Assembly (NCBI GenBank): GCA_020698575.1
Contig: CM036247.1
Coordinates: forward strand, 32,327,086 to 32,391,085
Reading direction: 5' to 3'
Origin: Bostrychus sinensis
Lineage: Eukaryota; Chordata; Actinopteri; Gobiiformes; Eleotridae
Length of the DNA stretch: 64,000 bases
Shown one piece after another: positions 44,324 to 55,833 of the stretch; the first letter of the stretch is position 1, and each line of letters begins with the position of its first letter. The notes below the pieces were generated by a model. That model worked only from the letters and a program-made list of their open reading frames with translations. It was not told the DNA's origin and did no database searches. The translations under genes were made by a program, and so were the position numbers.

Positions 44324-45946
44324 TGAACAAAAATATAAACGAAACACTTTTGCTTTTGCTCCCATTTTTTATGAGATGAACTCAAAGATCTGAAACTTTT
44401 TCTACATACACAAAATAACCATATCTCTCAAATATTGTTCATAAATCTGTCAAATCTGTGATAGTGAGCACTTCTCCTTTGCCGAGATAATCCATCCCTC
44501 CTCACAGGTGTGCCATATCCAGATGCTGATGAGACAGCATGATTATTGCACAGGTGTGCCTCAGACTGGCCACAATAAAAGGCCACTCTGAAATGTGCAG
44601 TTTAATCACACAGCACAATGCCACAGATGTCGCAAGTTTTGAGGGAGCGTGCAATTGGCATGCTGACGGCAGGAATGTCCACCAGAGCTGTTGCTCGTGA
44701 ATTGAATGTTCATTTCTCTACCATAAGCTGTCTCCAAAGGCGTTTCAGAGAATTTGGCAGTACATCCAACCAGCCTCACAACCGCAGACGACGTGTAACC
44801 ACACCAGCCCAGGACCTCCACATCCAGCATGTTCACCTCCAAGATCGTCTGAGACCAGCCACTCGGACAGCTGCTGAAACAATCGGTTTGCATAACCAAA
44901 GAATTTCTGCACAAACTGTCAGAAACCGTCTCAGGGAAGCTCATCTGCATGCTCGTCGTCCTTATCGGGGTCTCGACCTGACTCCAGGTCGTCGTCGTAA
45001 CCGACTTGAGTGGGCAAATGCTCACATGCGATGGCGCCTGGCACATTGGAGAGGTGTTCTCTTCACGGATGAATCCCGGTTTACACTTTTCAGGGCAGAT
45101 GGCAGACAGCGTGTGTGGCGTCGTGTGGGTGAGCGGTTTTCTGATGTCACTGTTGTGGATCGAGTGGCCCATGGTGGCGGCGGGGTTATGGTATGGGCAG
45201 GCGTATGTTATGGACGAAGAACACAGATGCATTTTATTGATGGCATTTTGAATGCACAGAGATATCGTGACGAGATCCTGAGGCCCATTGATGTGCCATA
45301 CATCCAACAACATCACCTCATGTTGCAGCATGATAATGCACGACCCCATGTTGCAAGGATCTGTACACAATTCTTGGAAGCTGAAAACATCCCAGTTCTT
45401 GCATGGCCAGCATACTCACCAGACATGTCACCCATTGAGCATGTTTGGGATGCTCTGGATCGGTGTATACGACAGCGTGTTCCAGGTCCTACCAATATTC
45501 AGCAACTTCGCACAGCCATTGAAGAGGAGTGGACCAACATTCCACAGGCCACAATCGACAACCTGATCAACTCTATGAGAAGGAGATGTGTTGCACTGCA
45601 TGAGGCCAATGGTGGTCACACCAGATACTGAGTGGAGTCCCCAGACCTCCCAGTAAACCCCCCCAGTAAAACAAAACTGTATGTTTCAGAGTGGCCTTTT
45701 ATTGTGGCCAGTCTGAGGCACACCTGTGCAATAATCATGCTGTCTCATCAGCATCTGGATATGGCACACCTGTGAGGAGGGATGGATTATCTCGGCAAAG
45801 GAGAAGTGCTCACTATCACAGATTTGACAGATTTGTGAACAATATTTGAGAGATATGGTTATTTTGTGTATGTAGAAAAAGTTTCAGATCTTTGAGTTCA
45901 TCTCATGAAAAATGGGAGCAAAAGCAAAAGTGTTTCGTTTATATGT
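44321..45946 (+). mobile_element. young Tc1-like element with roughly 260-bp inverted repeats; right tip missing
   Basis: The left repeat (cactgaacaaaaatataaac ... aaaggccactctgaaa, 44321 to about 44592) matches the right one (about 45684-45946) with only about 2 mismatches over some 250 bp. The right repeat stops at gtttatat; the outermost 12-14 bases (cactgaacaaaaa) are absent. Between them is an open transposase. High repeat identity indicates recent insertion. Confidence 0.92.
44618..45631 (+). CDS. Tc1-like transposase, intact, 337 aa
   Basis: The ATG at 44618 gives MPQMSQVLRERAIGMLTAGM. The frame is uninterrupted to TAC TGA at 45631, the usual length for Tc1-like transposases. Two HTH units are visible: STRAVARELNVHFSTISCLQ, and ISAQTVRNRLREAHLHARRP after a GRPR-like basic linker (NRRRRVTTPAQD). 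The catalytic core is DD34E: VLFTDESRF, LQHDNARPHVAR and SPDMSPIEHVWD, with 34 residues between the second Asp and the Glu. It also carries HGGGGVMVWAGVC. Transposase cuts and pastes TA-flanked inverted repeats in the nucleus. All key residues are present, so the protein could be functional, though its own right inverted repeat is truncated. Expression is not known. Confidence 0.95.
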   Translation: MPQMSQVLRERAIGMLTAGMSTRAVARELNVHFSTISCLQRRFREFGSTSNQPHNRRRRVTTPAQDLHIQHVHLQDRLRPATRTAAETIGLHNQRISAQTVRNRLREAHLHARRPYRGLDLTPGRRRNRLEWANAHMRWRLAHWRGVLFTDESRFTLFRADGRQRVWRRVGERFSDVTVVDRVAHGGGGVMVWAGVCYGRRTQMHFIDGILNAQRYRDEILRPIDVPYIQQHHLMLQHDNARPHVARICTQFLEAENIPVLAWPAYSPDMSPIEHVWDALDRCIRQRVPGPTNIQQLRTAIEEEWTNIPQATIDNLINSMRRRCVALHEANGGHTRY

Positions 45947-46138
45947 TTTAAAAGCAGCGCCTTCACCCCAAGCCCTGCCCACGTTCAACCTCTTTAAACA
46001 AGGTTTTGTGCCCAGTCTAAAGAGCAGGGTTTGGCATAAGTCCCCTTTCTGTGCCACTGTCTAATTCACCTCCTGCACTAAGATGTGGAAGATCCGACCC
46101 TTAAACTTGAAACAAAATAGGTCATTTTGTTGCTGTCC

Positions 46139-46519
46139 TTAACATTCATTTTCTTCATAAGTTTTAATCACATTTCTCTTAAACAATGTTTTAAGCTGAG
46201 TTAATGATGTACAGTCTTTTAAATCTTGATCCAGTTTATTCCATACATTAACCCCAACCACAGAAATACAATGCTGTTTTACATTTGTTCTCACAGTAGG
46301 TTTTTTAAACATATTCTTCCCTCTGAAATCATACACACTTTCCCTCATCTGAAAAAAGGCCTGGATATATACAGGCAACTCATTGTTCTTTGCTTTATTC
46401 ATAAATTGTGCCATTTTAAAGTCAACTAAGTCCTTACATTTTATAGCTTTTAACTTGATGAAACACTGATTTGTGTGTTCCCTATAATTTACATTATTTA
46501 AAATTAGGCAAAACAGCAA
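46139..46519 (-). pseudogene. LINE ORF2 C-terminal fragment
   Basis: A minus-strand frame has CFIKLKAIKCKDLVDFKMAQ, YDFRGKNMFKKPTVRTNVKQ and VWNKLDQDLKDCTS, the C-terminal region following a LINE reverse transcriptase. It ends at a TAA near 46139. The 5' side is joined to a plus-oriented different LINE tail. Confidence 0.75.
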
Positions 46520-46975
46520 AGAAACATGCAGAGTTCAACTTCCAGCTCATGTTAGAGAGGCAGACACAGTCTCTACATTTAAGGTTAGACTTAAAACGTT
46601 CCTCTTCGAGAAAGCTTGTGGTCAGGCCAGCTAGGAACAGGGTTAACTCCACAGTTGAAGCTAGGCTGCTCTAGGAGCTAGAAGCTGGGGGAAGTATGGT
46701 GCACTGAGCCTCTGTCCTCTGGTTTCATCTGCTGCTCCTCTTCTATCACTGTCATTAATATTATCAAATACTCTATATCTCCAATCAGTTCCTTGCTATT
46801 CACAAGTTACTGTTTCAGAAGCCTGGCTGCTGGCAGATGCCCCAGTGACGATTGGATCTTATCTGACCTCATCTGTGCTCCTGTCCCGACCTGTGGGCCC
46901 TCACCCACACTGTTTGTGAATCTTTTTGAGGTGACTGTTGTCATACTGTGCTATACAAATAAAACTGAATTGAAT
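46520..46975 (+). mobile_element. LINE 3' tail ending in (TTGAATT)-type repeat
   Basis: Plus-strand VSTFKVRLKTFLFEKACG-like sequence is followed by a long 3'UTR that ends tgctatacaaataaaactgaattgaatttaatt. That ending is the usual 3' terminus of a fish LINE group. It abuts the truncated copy of F-lectin exon 1 at 46985. Confidence 0.7.
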
Positions 46976-46984
46976 TTAATTAAA

Positions 46985-48445
46985 TTCAGAAAAGGATGAG
47001 AAGCTTGAGACCACAGTGCTGTTTGTGAAGAGATGAGCAGTGTTGTGCATGAACGAGTTCAAATGAACACGTTCATTTTTAAGTGAACTTTGAACTGAAC
47101 GCAACACATTTGTAAATCAAGAACTTGAACGTGAATTTGTTCAGATTATGTGAGATGAACGACGTACGTCACGTCAATTAAATGTCGGAATTTGTTTTCA
47201 CCTGAGTCCAGTGACGAGGTCTGACATTAGGCTCGTTCGAGATGAACTGCGCCTCGCCTGGATTGTGAACGAGAGTGCACGGCCGCAACAGGAGGAGGGG
47301 AAATACGCCTGTAGTGAAGTCGGACAGTTTGTGGCTCAGAACACACACCATCACGCCTGAAATCCACTTCTCGCGTGTGTTGGATGGGATTTTGAAAATA
47401 AATGCATTAAACTGATTTGTAAGAACTTTTCTGTTCCGTGCTTGACCACAGTCTGTGCGCTAATGAGGCGCTCTTTCGGAGCACACAACATCAGGTACAT
47501 TCAGCAGTGGTTCTTAGCTTTTATGTCTAAGATTACATATTATAAATGTTAAACAGCCTCCTATAACAGCAGATATCTTTTTAATAATATTCTACTTCAC
47601 ACTGAGCAGCAGGGCGCAAAGTTTATCCAGGTCAAGAGGCAGGGGAGGAGGAGAGGAGGGCAGTGAAGTGTCGTGTGTTACGTTTCTGATCAGCACTAAA
47701 CTCAGATCCAATCACCTGTCCGTTCACCGCTGACAGGTGGGCGTTTTCCCATCATGCACTGAGTCATGCAGTCTCCGCAGTTGCTCCTGATGAATTGTGG
47801 TGGCTCAGGCGCTGGTCTCGTTTGGATCTCACAAGCTTTCGGTGACCGTCGCACTCGTGACATCAGAGCAAGTCGGGAACAAGTTGGACACAAATCTAAC
47901 CGGCATGCACTGCACACAGACCGACACTGATCAAAAATGTGCAGGTCTAGCTCATCTCGAACGAGCCTAATAGCAAGTGAAGGCACAGAGAACACAGATG
48001 ATGCTGGCTCTAACTATGATCATTTACGGACATTTTACACATTGTCACACAAAGACGCAGACGGAAAAAACCTTACTTTTCTGTGCAAGCTTATATATGC
48101 AAAAATGTCCATTTTGTGTGATAGAATTTAAGATCTACAGTGAGGCTAGAAGGTAGGTACATGTATAATGATAGAAGTCATAGTTTGAAGAACAAGTTCA
48201 GCCTTTCATTTACATATCTCACCTAAAAATAAAATGAACTGAACTTTGAACTAGTTTAAAATTAAAATTGTGAACTATGAACGTGAACAGTTCACTTTGA
48301 ACATGTGTGAACTGAACTTTGAACTAGTTCAGGAAAAGTGTGAACTTGCACAAAACTGGAGATGAGTGATCTAGAGTCTTTATGTGCAATTTTCTTGTGC
48401 AATGTGCAGCTGTGAATGTTTCTTTGGAAGCATTTTGGAGAAGTC
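46985..48445 (-). pseudogene. second copy of the F-lectin 5'UTR/promoter, split by a hAT insertion
   Basis: 46985-47037 (aggatgagaagcttgagacc, cagtgctg) and 48359-48440 (gatctagagtctttatgtgc, caatgtgcag, gtttctttggaag) together are collinear with 33270-33395. The coding exons that should follow on the left are absent, replaced by LINE sequence. It is a promoter relic. Confidence 0.85.
47038..48358. mobile_element. hAT element, 1321 bp, with perfect 8-bp target duplication
   Basis: The ends cagtgttgtgcatgaacgag and agtgtgaacttgcacaaaactg are inverted and flanked by gagatgag on both sides. Plus-strand 47980-48110 reads SNYDHLRTFYTLSHKDADGK then NLTFLCKL, like the BED zinc finger start of a hAT transposase. 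The rest of the coding region is missing, so it is an internally deleted derivative. Confidence 0.9.
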
Positions 48446-48710
48446 ATAACATGTGATTTTGTACTTCCCTAGATTACAATTTTTTATTTTATTTTTTTAT
48501 GTTTCGGCTGCTCCTTTCCTATTTGAGGTCGCCACAGTAAACCAGTCACATAGAGATTTAGCAGGTTTTTACAGTGCCATGTCAGACATCTGTATGTTCA
48601 ACCCGAATTCTGGAAATGTTGAGATGTTTTTAATATTTGAAAAAAAAAAAAAAACTAAAAGACTTTCAAATCACATGAGTCAATATTTTATTCCCAATAG
48701 AACATAGATA
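48446..48710. repeat. copy of the GGCTGCTCC/CACAGTAAACCAGTCAC dispersed repeat
   Basis: ttatgtttcggctgctcctt, gaggtcgccacagtaaacca and catgtcagacatctgtatg are related to 10003-10215 and 33510-33580. A flanking poly-A run is at about 48640-48655. Confidence 0.7.
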
Positions 48711-49569
48711 CAGTTAGGTTCATAAGTATTTGAAAATTGACACAAGTTTTGTTATTTTGGCAGTTAATCAAAACATATTAAGGATATATATGTTATATAA
48801 TTAATATGTGATTAAAGCACAGACTCTCAGCTGGAATTTGAGAGCATTCACATCCAAATCAGAGAAAGGGTTTAGGAATTACAGCTCTTTAATGTGTAGC
48901 AGCCTCTTTTTCAGGGGCTCAAAAGTAAATGACATTACTATGAATATAATGTTCATTTTTTATACTATAGTGAAAATCCTTTGCAGGAAATGACTGATGT
49001 CTGGAGCCCATGGACATCACCAAACACTGGGTTTCCTATTTTATGATGCTTTGCCAGGCCTTTACTGCAGCTGTCTGCAGTCATTGGTCATTTGTGGGTT
49101 ATTCTGCCTTAAGTCTTGTCTTAAACAAGTGAAATTTATGGTTGATTGGGCTGAGATCTGTTAATTGATGCCTGACATTGCAGAATATTCAACTTATTTG
49201 CCTTAAAAAAAAACTCCTGGCTTGCTTTTGCAGTGTGTTTTGGGTCATTGTCCATTTGTACTGTGAAACCCCGTCCATCCACTTTGTGGCTTTTGTCTGA
49301 ATCTGAGCAGAAATTATATTCATATACACTTCAGAATTCATTCATTCAGAGGCTGCTACACATTAAAGAGCTGTAATTCCTAAACCCTTAATCCAGTTTG
49401 GACGTGAATACTCTCAAATTACAGCTGAGAGTCTGCACTTTAAGCACACATCAGTTATTTTCAACACATATCAATTATATGTGATAATACCACTATTTTG
49501 AACAATTTAGGTAAAAAAGGTAAAATAACTAAACTTGAGTCAGTGTCCAAATACTTATGGACCTAACTG
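48711..49569 (-). mobile_element. Tc1/mariner relic with TA target duplication
   Basis: ta|cagttaggttcataagtatt and ccaaatacttatggacctaactg|ta define 859 bp. On the minus strand near 49190-49280 a transposase fragment reads MDNDPKHTAKASQEFF, carrying the second catalytic Asp motif. The rest is decayed. It shares its ends with the MITE at 33848-34399. Confidence 0.88.
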
Positions 49570-50311
49570 TAACATAACAAATGTTTATGCTGAGAAATTT
49601 TACACTTTCATGCACAAAATGAGCTCATTTAAAAGTTGATGCCTGCTACAGGTCTCAGTTGGGACAGGGGCATGTTTACCATAGGGTAGCATCTCCTCTT
49701 CTTTTCAGAACAAGACATCTGGGCATCAAGGTTATGAGTTTCTGGAATTTTGGTGTTGGAATTTGGTCCCATTCTTGCCTGATATATGTTTCCAGCTGAA
49801 GAGCAGCTGGGTTTTAGAGCGTGTTCACATTTGGCTTCCTGTTTGCATGATAGAGCTTCAAACGTCTCCTTTTTTCCTTTCAAAATATAAGTCATCTTTT
49901 CCATTGCCAAGCATGAGGACATGTCTCTTATCCAGGCTTGATCACTTAATTTTTTTTTCAGAACAGTGCTATTAAGCGTTTAGCAGTCAAACATTAAAGG
50001 TGCAGCTTTAACATTATATTCAACATGGTATTTATTGCAAGGGCAATCTCACACTCCCACATGCAGTGGAATAGAGTTCCCTTTTCTTCATTACAATTTA
50101 CACCTGTATCTGGGATATTATTGTCAAATGAATGTAGCTTTAAACACACTAACCTCCACTCATCCAGAGATATATTCTTCCTAATATCCTCTTTCCAAGC
50201 ATTCAATCACAGTTTAATTTATTTAAGTCAAAAACACATGAAACAGCTCCCCCCTACACATACACACACATACTCAAAAATACACACACATACCCCCACA
50301 TACATGCATCT
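49570..50311. other. intergenic, nothing recognised
   Basis: No exon, RNA gene or clear element end. A (CACATA)-rich stretch occurs near 50250-50300. Confidence 0.4.
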
Positions 50312-51280
50312 ACATGATTAAATTATGGACATCTTTTCCACCCAATGTAATTAAGTTAGATCTAAACAATTCAAATATGCTGCTTTAACACAATTGTTTT
50401 ATGTTAAAGTAACATAATCATTTTATGTTTTGGTCCACAGCACCATGACTCAGATGAACAGTGTCACACATGACTTCATGTCTTTATACACAAGAAATGT
50501 GTGTTTGTCTCATTCCCATTCTCTACTGTAAAAAAGAACTGTACTGTAAGTGTGGCTTTATAGTGCGCTTCAGTGAGCATTATATGATTACTCATTTTGT
50601 TAAGACTTATGTGCTGCAAAGCCTGTGTATGAGGAAAAAAATTTAAATCATGTAATAAATACTGTTTAAATTAAGTCTGTATTTCAGCCATGTCCACATC
50701 AGTCATGGTTGGACCATGACTCAGAGTAATAGTGTTGCACATGACCCCTGCATCAACTGTGCAGGACCATAGCTATATAATGTGAAGCTAACCTTTTCAT
50801 GTTTAAAAGAAAATAGTACATTTCATTGTCAAACTTAATTTCTCTCTCCAGGTTTCATTTCTTTTACTTAAAAAGAAAATGAAACATCTCATCTCATCTC
50901 AGAATCAGCTGAATCTCCGAACATCAGCTCAGGAGACATTGTCTTCTCTGATGGTGCTGGAAGTTGGGACATAAATAATAAGAAGAAAACAAACGACCGG
51001 GTCACAGTCTTCTTCATGTCCCTGTCACTCATGGATCTGATCCTTTAAATAACAAAATGTCTCAGGCTTTATACAAAGGACTTGAAATAATCATATAGAC
51101 CTAAAGTGATTGAATTATGTCAAATTAGCATTTAGCATTTAATCACAAATTATCAACATGAAAAAATCATGTTTGTGTAACACAAAATGTGTTAAAATTA
51201 CATTTTTTAATTGTTTAGATCAAACATAGTTACATTGGGTGGAAATGCTTTCCATGATTTAATCATGTAGATCCAACAAA
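50312..51280. repeat. foldback-type element with diverged inverted arms
   Basis: The left arm (50312-50390: acatgattaaattatggaca, tttccacccaatgtaatta, gatctaaacaattcaa) is inverted at 51205-51280 (aattgtttagatcaaaca, ttacattgggtggaaatgc, catgatttaatcatgtag). Arms are 70-80 bp with roughly 80% identity by eye. The spacer holds a duplicated 'accatgactcaga...acatgac' motif (50440 and 50712) and a 'catctcatctca' patch. Family unknown. Confidence 0.65.
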
Positions 51281-52415
51281 CTGTCAATATACCACAGAAA
51301 CATGACTCAGTCATGTTATTCCTACAGGATTTTATTAGATATTCAGCAACCTCCAATCATTTTTTTTTCAGTGAAGATTGCTAAAAGGTAAAAACAAATC
51401 CAGCTCACAATCACTTTTTATGTGGAAAATGGACCATTTTGAGTATAATTTTTCCATATCAGTGACTGCATTTTTAACTGGTAGATAAAAAACATAAAAT
51501 CTTGGATTTATTTATTTATTTATTTATTCAAATTTAGTAGTTTTCAGTAGAATTGAGATGGATTAACAGATTAAAGCAACAAAAAAAAAAAAACTTGAAA
51601 AAGTTATCTATCTGCTATATTTTTACAGCAGTTGAAATGAGTGGATGTTCTCATCCACCAGAAGTACATAAAGGTAGTAAATTTGCCCACAGTGTATTAT
51701 TGAACTATAGAAATTTTTAAAATCCTATTTCCAAATTGTATGTCAACTTAAAGAATAACTCACCCCTGGCCCAGGCCTGACTCCACCCACTGCCAGAGAT
51801 TGAAAACTGCTCAAAATGTGGGCAGAGACCTGGCAGAGACAGAGGAGGAGAACTGAGGGAGGAGTGAGGCCTGGTTCTGTGACTGACAGCTGTCAGAGAC
51901 CAAGATGTCCTGTCATGGACGTCCTCCACAGCAGGGTTGCCAAGTCTCAGAGAGGGGAAAAAAAATACAGGACATCTGGACTAATGTTTTATGTTGATTT
52001 TATAATAACACAGCTGAAATATTGTGAGAAAGGCATTGTGCGCCGCCGCAGTAACGTGTGCTTCCGATCACGTCTTTATTACTGAAGGTATTATTTCAGC
52101 TGAGAGCTCTTTTTGATCGTATCTCCACGAGTAAGAAATCAATTGTCATCAAACAAAAAGTGACTTAAAGCATTGCAAAACTAAAACACATCTGTGGAGT
52201 CAAAACTCTCCCCAGTGTCACTAATTTGTAGGTATATACTGTCATTGATCAGGCTCATTATGCCTTATTGTGCGCAGACACACGGGACAGTGGAAGGGGG
52301 GGGGGGGGCGGAGGGGATTGAACGGTAAATGCGGAACTGAGTGGCGTGTTTAGGAAAAAGACTCACACCTGGCAACAGCAGGACTGGGACGAGCGCGCGG
52401 GGGAGAGAGACAGGC
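51281..52415. other. intergenic, G-run near right end
   Basis: No gene supported. A 14-base G run (about 52298-52311) followed by cggagggg could form a G-quadruplex. A 'gttgccaagtctcagagagg ... acaggacatctgg' segment at 51935-51980 resembles a hAT-type element end. Confidence 0.4.
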
Positions 52416-53003
52416 ACAGGTATGGTAACACAGGTGTGGTAACACAGGTGAGGTAACACAGGTGTGGTAACACAGGTGAGGTAACACAGGTGAGGTAACA
52501 CAGGTGTGGTAACACAGGTGTGGTAACACAGGCGTGGTAACACAGGTGTGGTAACACAGGTGTGGTAACGCAGGTGAGGTAACACAGGTGAGGTAACGCA
52601 GGTGTGGTAACACAGGCGAGGTAACACAGGTGTGGTAACACAGGCGAGGTAACACAGGCGTGGTAACACAGGCGAGGTAACACAGGCGAGGTAACACAGG
52701 TGTGGTAACACAGGCGAGGTAACACAGGTGTGGTAACACAGGTGTGGTACACACAGGTGTGGTAACACAGGCGAGGTAACGCAGGTGTGGTAACACAGGC
52801 GAGGTAACACAGGCGTGGTAACACAGGCGAGGTAACACAGGCGTGGTAACACAGGCGAGGTAACACAGGTGTGGTAACACAGGTGAGGTAACACAGGTGT
52901 GGTAACACAGGTGTGGTAACACAGGTGTGGTAACACAGGTGAGGTAACACAGGTGAGGTAACACAGGTGTGGTAACACAGGTGAGGTAACACAGGTGTGG
53001 AAA
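52416..53003. repeat. 14-bp minisatellite, about 42 copies
   Basis: Unit GGTAACACAGGYGWG, about 14 bp, repeats almost without indels; the variable sites are T/C and T/A, and one unit near 52749 has an extra CA. It lies exactly where a LINE reverse transcriptase frame stops (53004). Because 14 is not a multiple of 3 and the unit lacks stops on the minus strand, all three frames stay open and give a Leu-Cys-Tyr-His-Thr-Cys-Val-Thr repeat. That protein is an artefact. Confidence 0.97.
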
Positions 53004-54000
53004 CAAGGTCAAATACTACCTCACACTTGTCTATCTGGAACTCAGCCTCTGTGCAGATGTTTGGGAGTTCATTGATGTAGAGACAGAACAGCAATGGACC
53101 CAGGATTGAACCTTGCGGTATCCCCATTTTATATTCACGAGGAGCCGATGTAGTGCCATTGATTTTTACACTCTCTATCCTAGACTCCAGATATGATGTA
53201 AACCAGCTGAGAGCTTGTTGTGTAATTTTGAAGTGTAATTTTTTAAGTTTATGCAAAAGTATGTCATAGTTGACAGTATCAAATGCCTTTCTTAGGTCCA
53301 AAAATACTGCTCCAACCACATTCCCCTTATCCAAATATTTTTTGACAGGTGTTCATTAAGCAACAGGTGGCTATTTCAGATGAGTATTTTGGTCTAAAAC
53401 CAAACTGTTTAGGATGTAAAATATGAAATTGGCCTGTAGTTACAGGGTTGGTCAGGGTCTCCAGATTTAAAAAATGGGCTTATAAGACCTTGTTTTAATT
53501 TTTGAATGAAATTCCCCACTGGTGATTGACAGATTAACCAGATGGGTTATGGGACCTGTTAGTGTGTCTTTATGGTCCTTTATGAAGTCAGAGTCTAATC
53601 CAAATATATCTTTGGCCTTAGAATGTTTTAGGTTATTGATTATTTGTTTAATACTGATTTCATTAATTTGTGTAATAGAAAATGTGTTTGCTGTGCAGCT
53701 TAGCTGTATTTCGGGGAGTTCTACTGGCTTGAAATATGCAGCTATTTGTTCCACTGATGCCACAAGATAGGTATTAAGTGAGGTGGCAATTTCCATGGGC
53801 TCAGTGCACAGCTTACCATCAATATTTAGTTGTGTTGGGCCTTTATACACTTGTTTAGCTTCTTGTCTGGTCAATCTATGTATGTGTTTCCAAAGACAAG
53901 AGCTATTCCCCCCAGATTCTTCCATCAAATGCATGAAATAAGCAGTTTTAGCTTTTCTTATTTCGCTTACTTACTTCATTTCTCAGACTTTTAAAAATGG
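53004..54000 (-). pseudogene. LINE reverse transcriptase fragment interrupted by minisatellite
   Basis: On the minus strand 53934-53467 holds the pre-RT linker (INNLKHSKAKDIFGLDSDFI, LTGPITHLVNLSI). 53334-53010 holds RT (GNVVGAVFLDLRKAFDTVNY, MGIPQGSILGPLLFCLYINE, LPNICTEAEFQ). The YADD block that should follow is absent; the minisatellite begins instead. A deletion around 53340-53470 removes the RPIS block. It is a non-functional non-LTR fragment, probably CR1/L2 type. Confidence 0.85.
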
Positions 54001-55225
54001 CATTATCAGTATATAGTTTTGTTGCAACTCATTTCTTAAATGCAAGATCCCTTTCTTATGTCTGATTTCTCCAGAGAACTGGAGAACCACTTTTGTTTCA
54101 ATCAACAAAAGGCAGAGAGCCAAATTACTGAGACCACAGGGCTGTGAGGCATTCAATTGCTCTGAAAATTTACCAGGAGCGATTAAACTTTATAGAGCTA
54201 AATGCTAATGAACATGGCTAATTTACATGGCAATCATAGTTTTACAAAAAATAAAATAAATAAAGGCAATTTTACTTTACTAAATAAAACTTAACAAAGT
54301 TAGACTCAAGCTTTTAAACATGATAGACCAAAACAATAAAACACATCATTATATGCATCTTTACTGATTTAAAAATGGTTGAGTATAATGCATGAGTATG
54401 TCTCTAAACCAGTGATTCTCAACTGGTGGGTCAGGATCCAAATGTGGGTCGCGTAACCATTTCCAGTGGGTTGCGGGACTTTTCCAAAAAAAAAAAAAAA
54501 AGATTAATAAAAAAGTTATGTTACTGTACACCTAAGGTTGAAGTGAGCACTGCTTAATTCATCTCAAAGCACAATGTCTTTCAATGTTTACATCTGAAAA
54601 GGTCACCAGAAGAAAAGTACATTTTTCCATTCCATGCCTCACTGACCAGAATCCTGCTTCTTGTGTCCATACTGGTGATCATTCAAAACCCGCTACAACA
54701 GCACAGTGGTGAGCATAGTTTAAAGCAGAACTCAGTAACTCTGCTTGTTTATTTGTTCTTTTTGGCTTATTTTCCTCTATAAAGCTCCCCCTACATTTCG
54801 GAGTAAAGCACTATCGTAACTACTCACAAGCACAGTTGACTCCTGTGTGACTCCTCGCTCGTCTTTACTTTCGTTTTCTCCTCTGCGTATTTGTACAAAG
54901 TTTTTTTCTTCTATTTGGCCACTCTGGAACTTCAAAAATAGAGAAATAAAGCCACTGCTAGCTCGTTGTTTTGCTGACTGGAATGTGCCGCTTTCTTGCG
55001 AGACCTGAGACTTCTGTGACTCCAGGTTGATGACCCAAAGACAGCAGAGTGAGATGAAGGGCACTTCATTTACCCCACAACAACTCATTTAACCTTTACA
55101 CGGACTTTGAAACAGTTTCTATAAGGTAAAAAAGTTACTTTCTGCTTTAAAGCCAAGTACACAAACGTGAGCTTTCAGTGGACAACTCAGGAGACCTGTA
55201 GCCTGGCCTGAGTCCTGCTGCACTA
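54001..55225. other. intergenic; hAT-type terminus at 54410
   Basis: cagtgattctcaactggtgg (54410) with gggtcaggatcc...gtgggtcgcg is the left end of a common hAT MITE. It runs into an A-rich stretch at about 54488-54505, and the right end was not found. The rest has no recognisable gene. Confidence 0.5.
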
Positions 55226-55833
55226 AGGGGCCATGTAGACGATAATGTGTTTTGATGAATCCACAAAGGTTTGATTGCGGTTTGGGCTTTCATTTACACA
55301 AGGACAGGGTTTCCATTTTCCGAATCCACAATCTTTTGAAAATGCTGGAGGAGGTGTTTTGGTCTCACAGCGGGAGCCGCTCGGAGCTGCTCCGCTCTCG
55401 TGTAAACTGTAAAAAAAGCGTCCTTACTGAAAATAATGATGTACCAGCCACAATCTGAACTGTGATTGGCTGTCTGCTGGGCACAGGTCAGCTGACCCAC
55501 GATCGCAATATAGGAGGCTTTTATGTCTCATACATTCATATTTAGTCCAGTAACTGTCAGTAATATCTGTATAAATACTTACTGTTATGAGAAACTTTAT
55601 ATGAATGGCTCAAGAAAACCACAAGGTCCTGGAGTTAGTAGGGAAGTTGTAGACTGGAACTAAATTACCTCTGCTGTTAACTCACTGTGTGGTGTAGAGC
55701 ATTTGCAGGGCCCACAGTGCCATTTGCTGGACAAATATAGGCACTACAGTTTACTTTAGTTTTCTTCCCGCATTTTCATTAAAATGCAAGTCGCGGGTGG
55801 CACGACTGTTGTGTTTGTTGTGTAAACAGGCCC
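55226..55833. mobile_element. non-autonomous DNA element with GGGGCC(A/T)GT(A/T)TA(C/G)AC ends
   Basis: Left ggggccatgtagacgataat and right gtttgttgtgtaaacaggccc are inverted; the fish MITE start GGGCCTGTTTACAC is recognisable. It is about 608 bp, with a CpG-rich centre (cggagctgctccgctctcgtg). No clear target duplication. Confidence 0.65.

Noticed and set aside
44095..44393. Tyr-Ile rich ORFs on the plus strand
   Set aside because: They are read through the (TA)n blocks left of the Tc1 element.
45006..45566. Plus and minus overlapping ORFs within the 44.6-kb transposase
   Set aside because: They are shadows of the intact transposase frame and show no family motifs.
52416..53003. CRISPR-like array of short repeats
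   Set aside because: Units of 14 bp are contiguous with no unique spacers, the setting is a vertebrate genome and there are no cas genes. It is a minisatellite.
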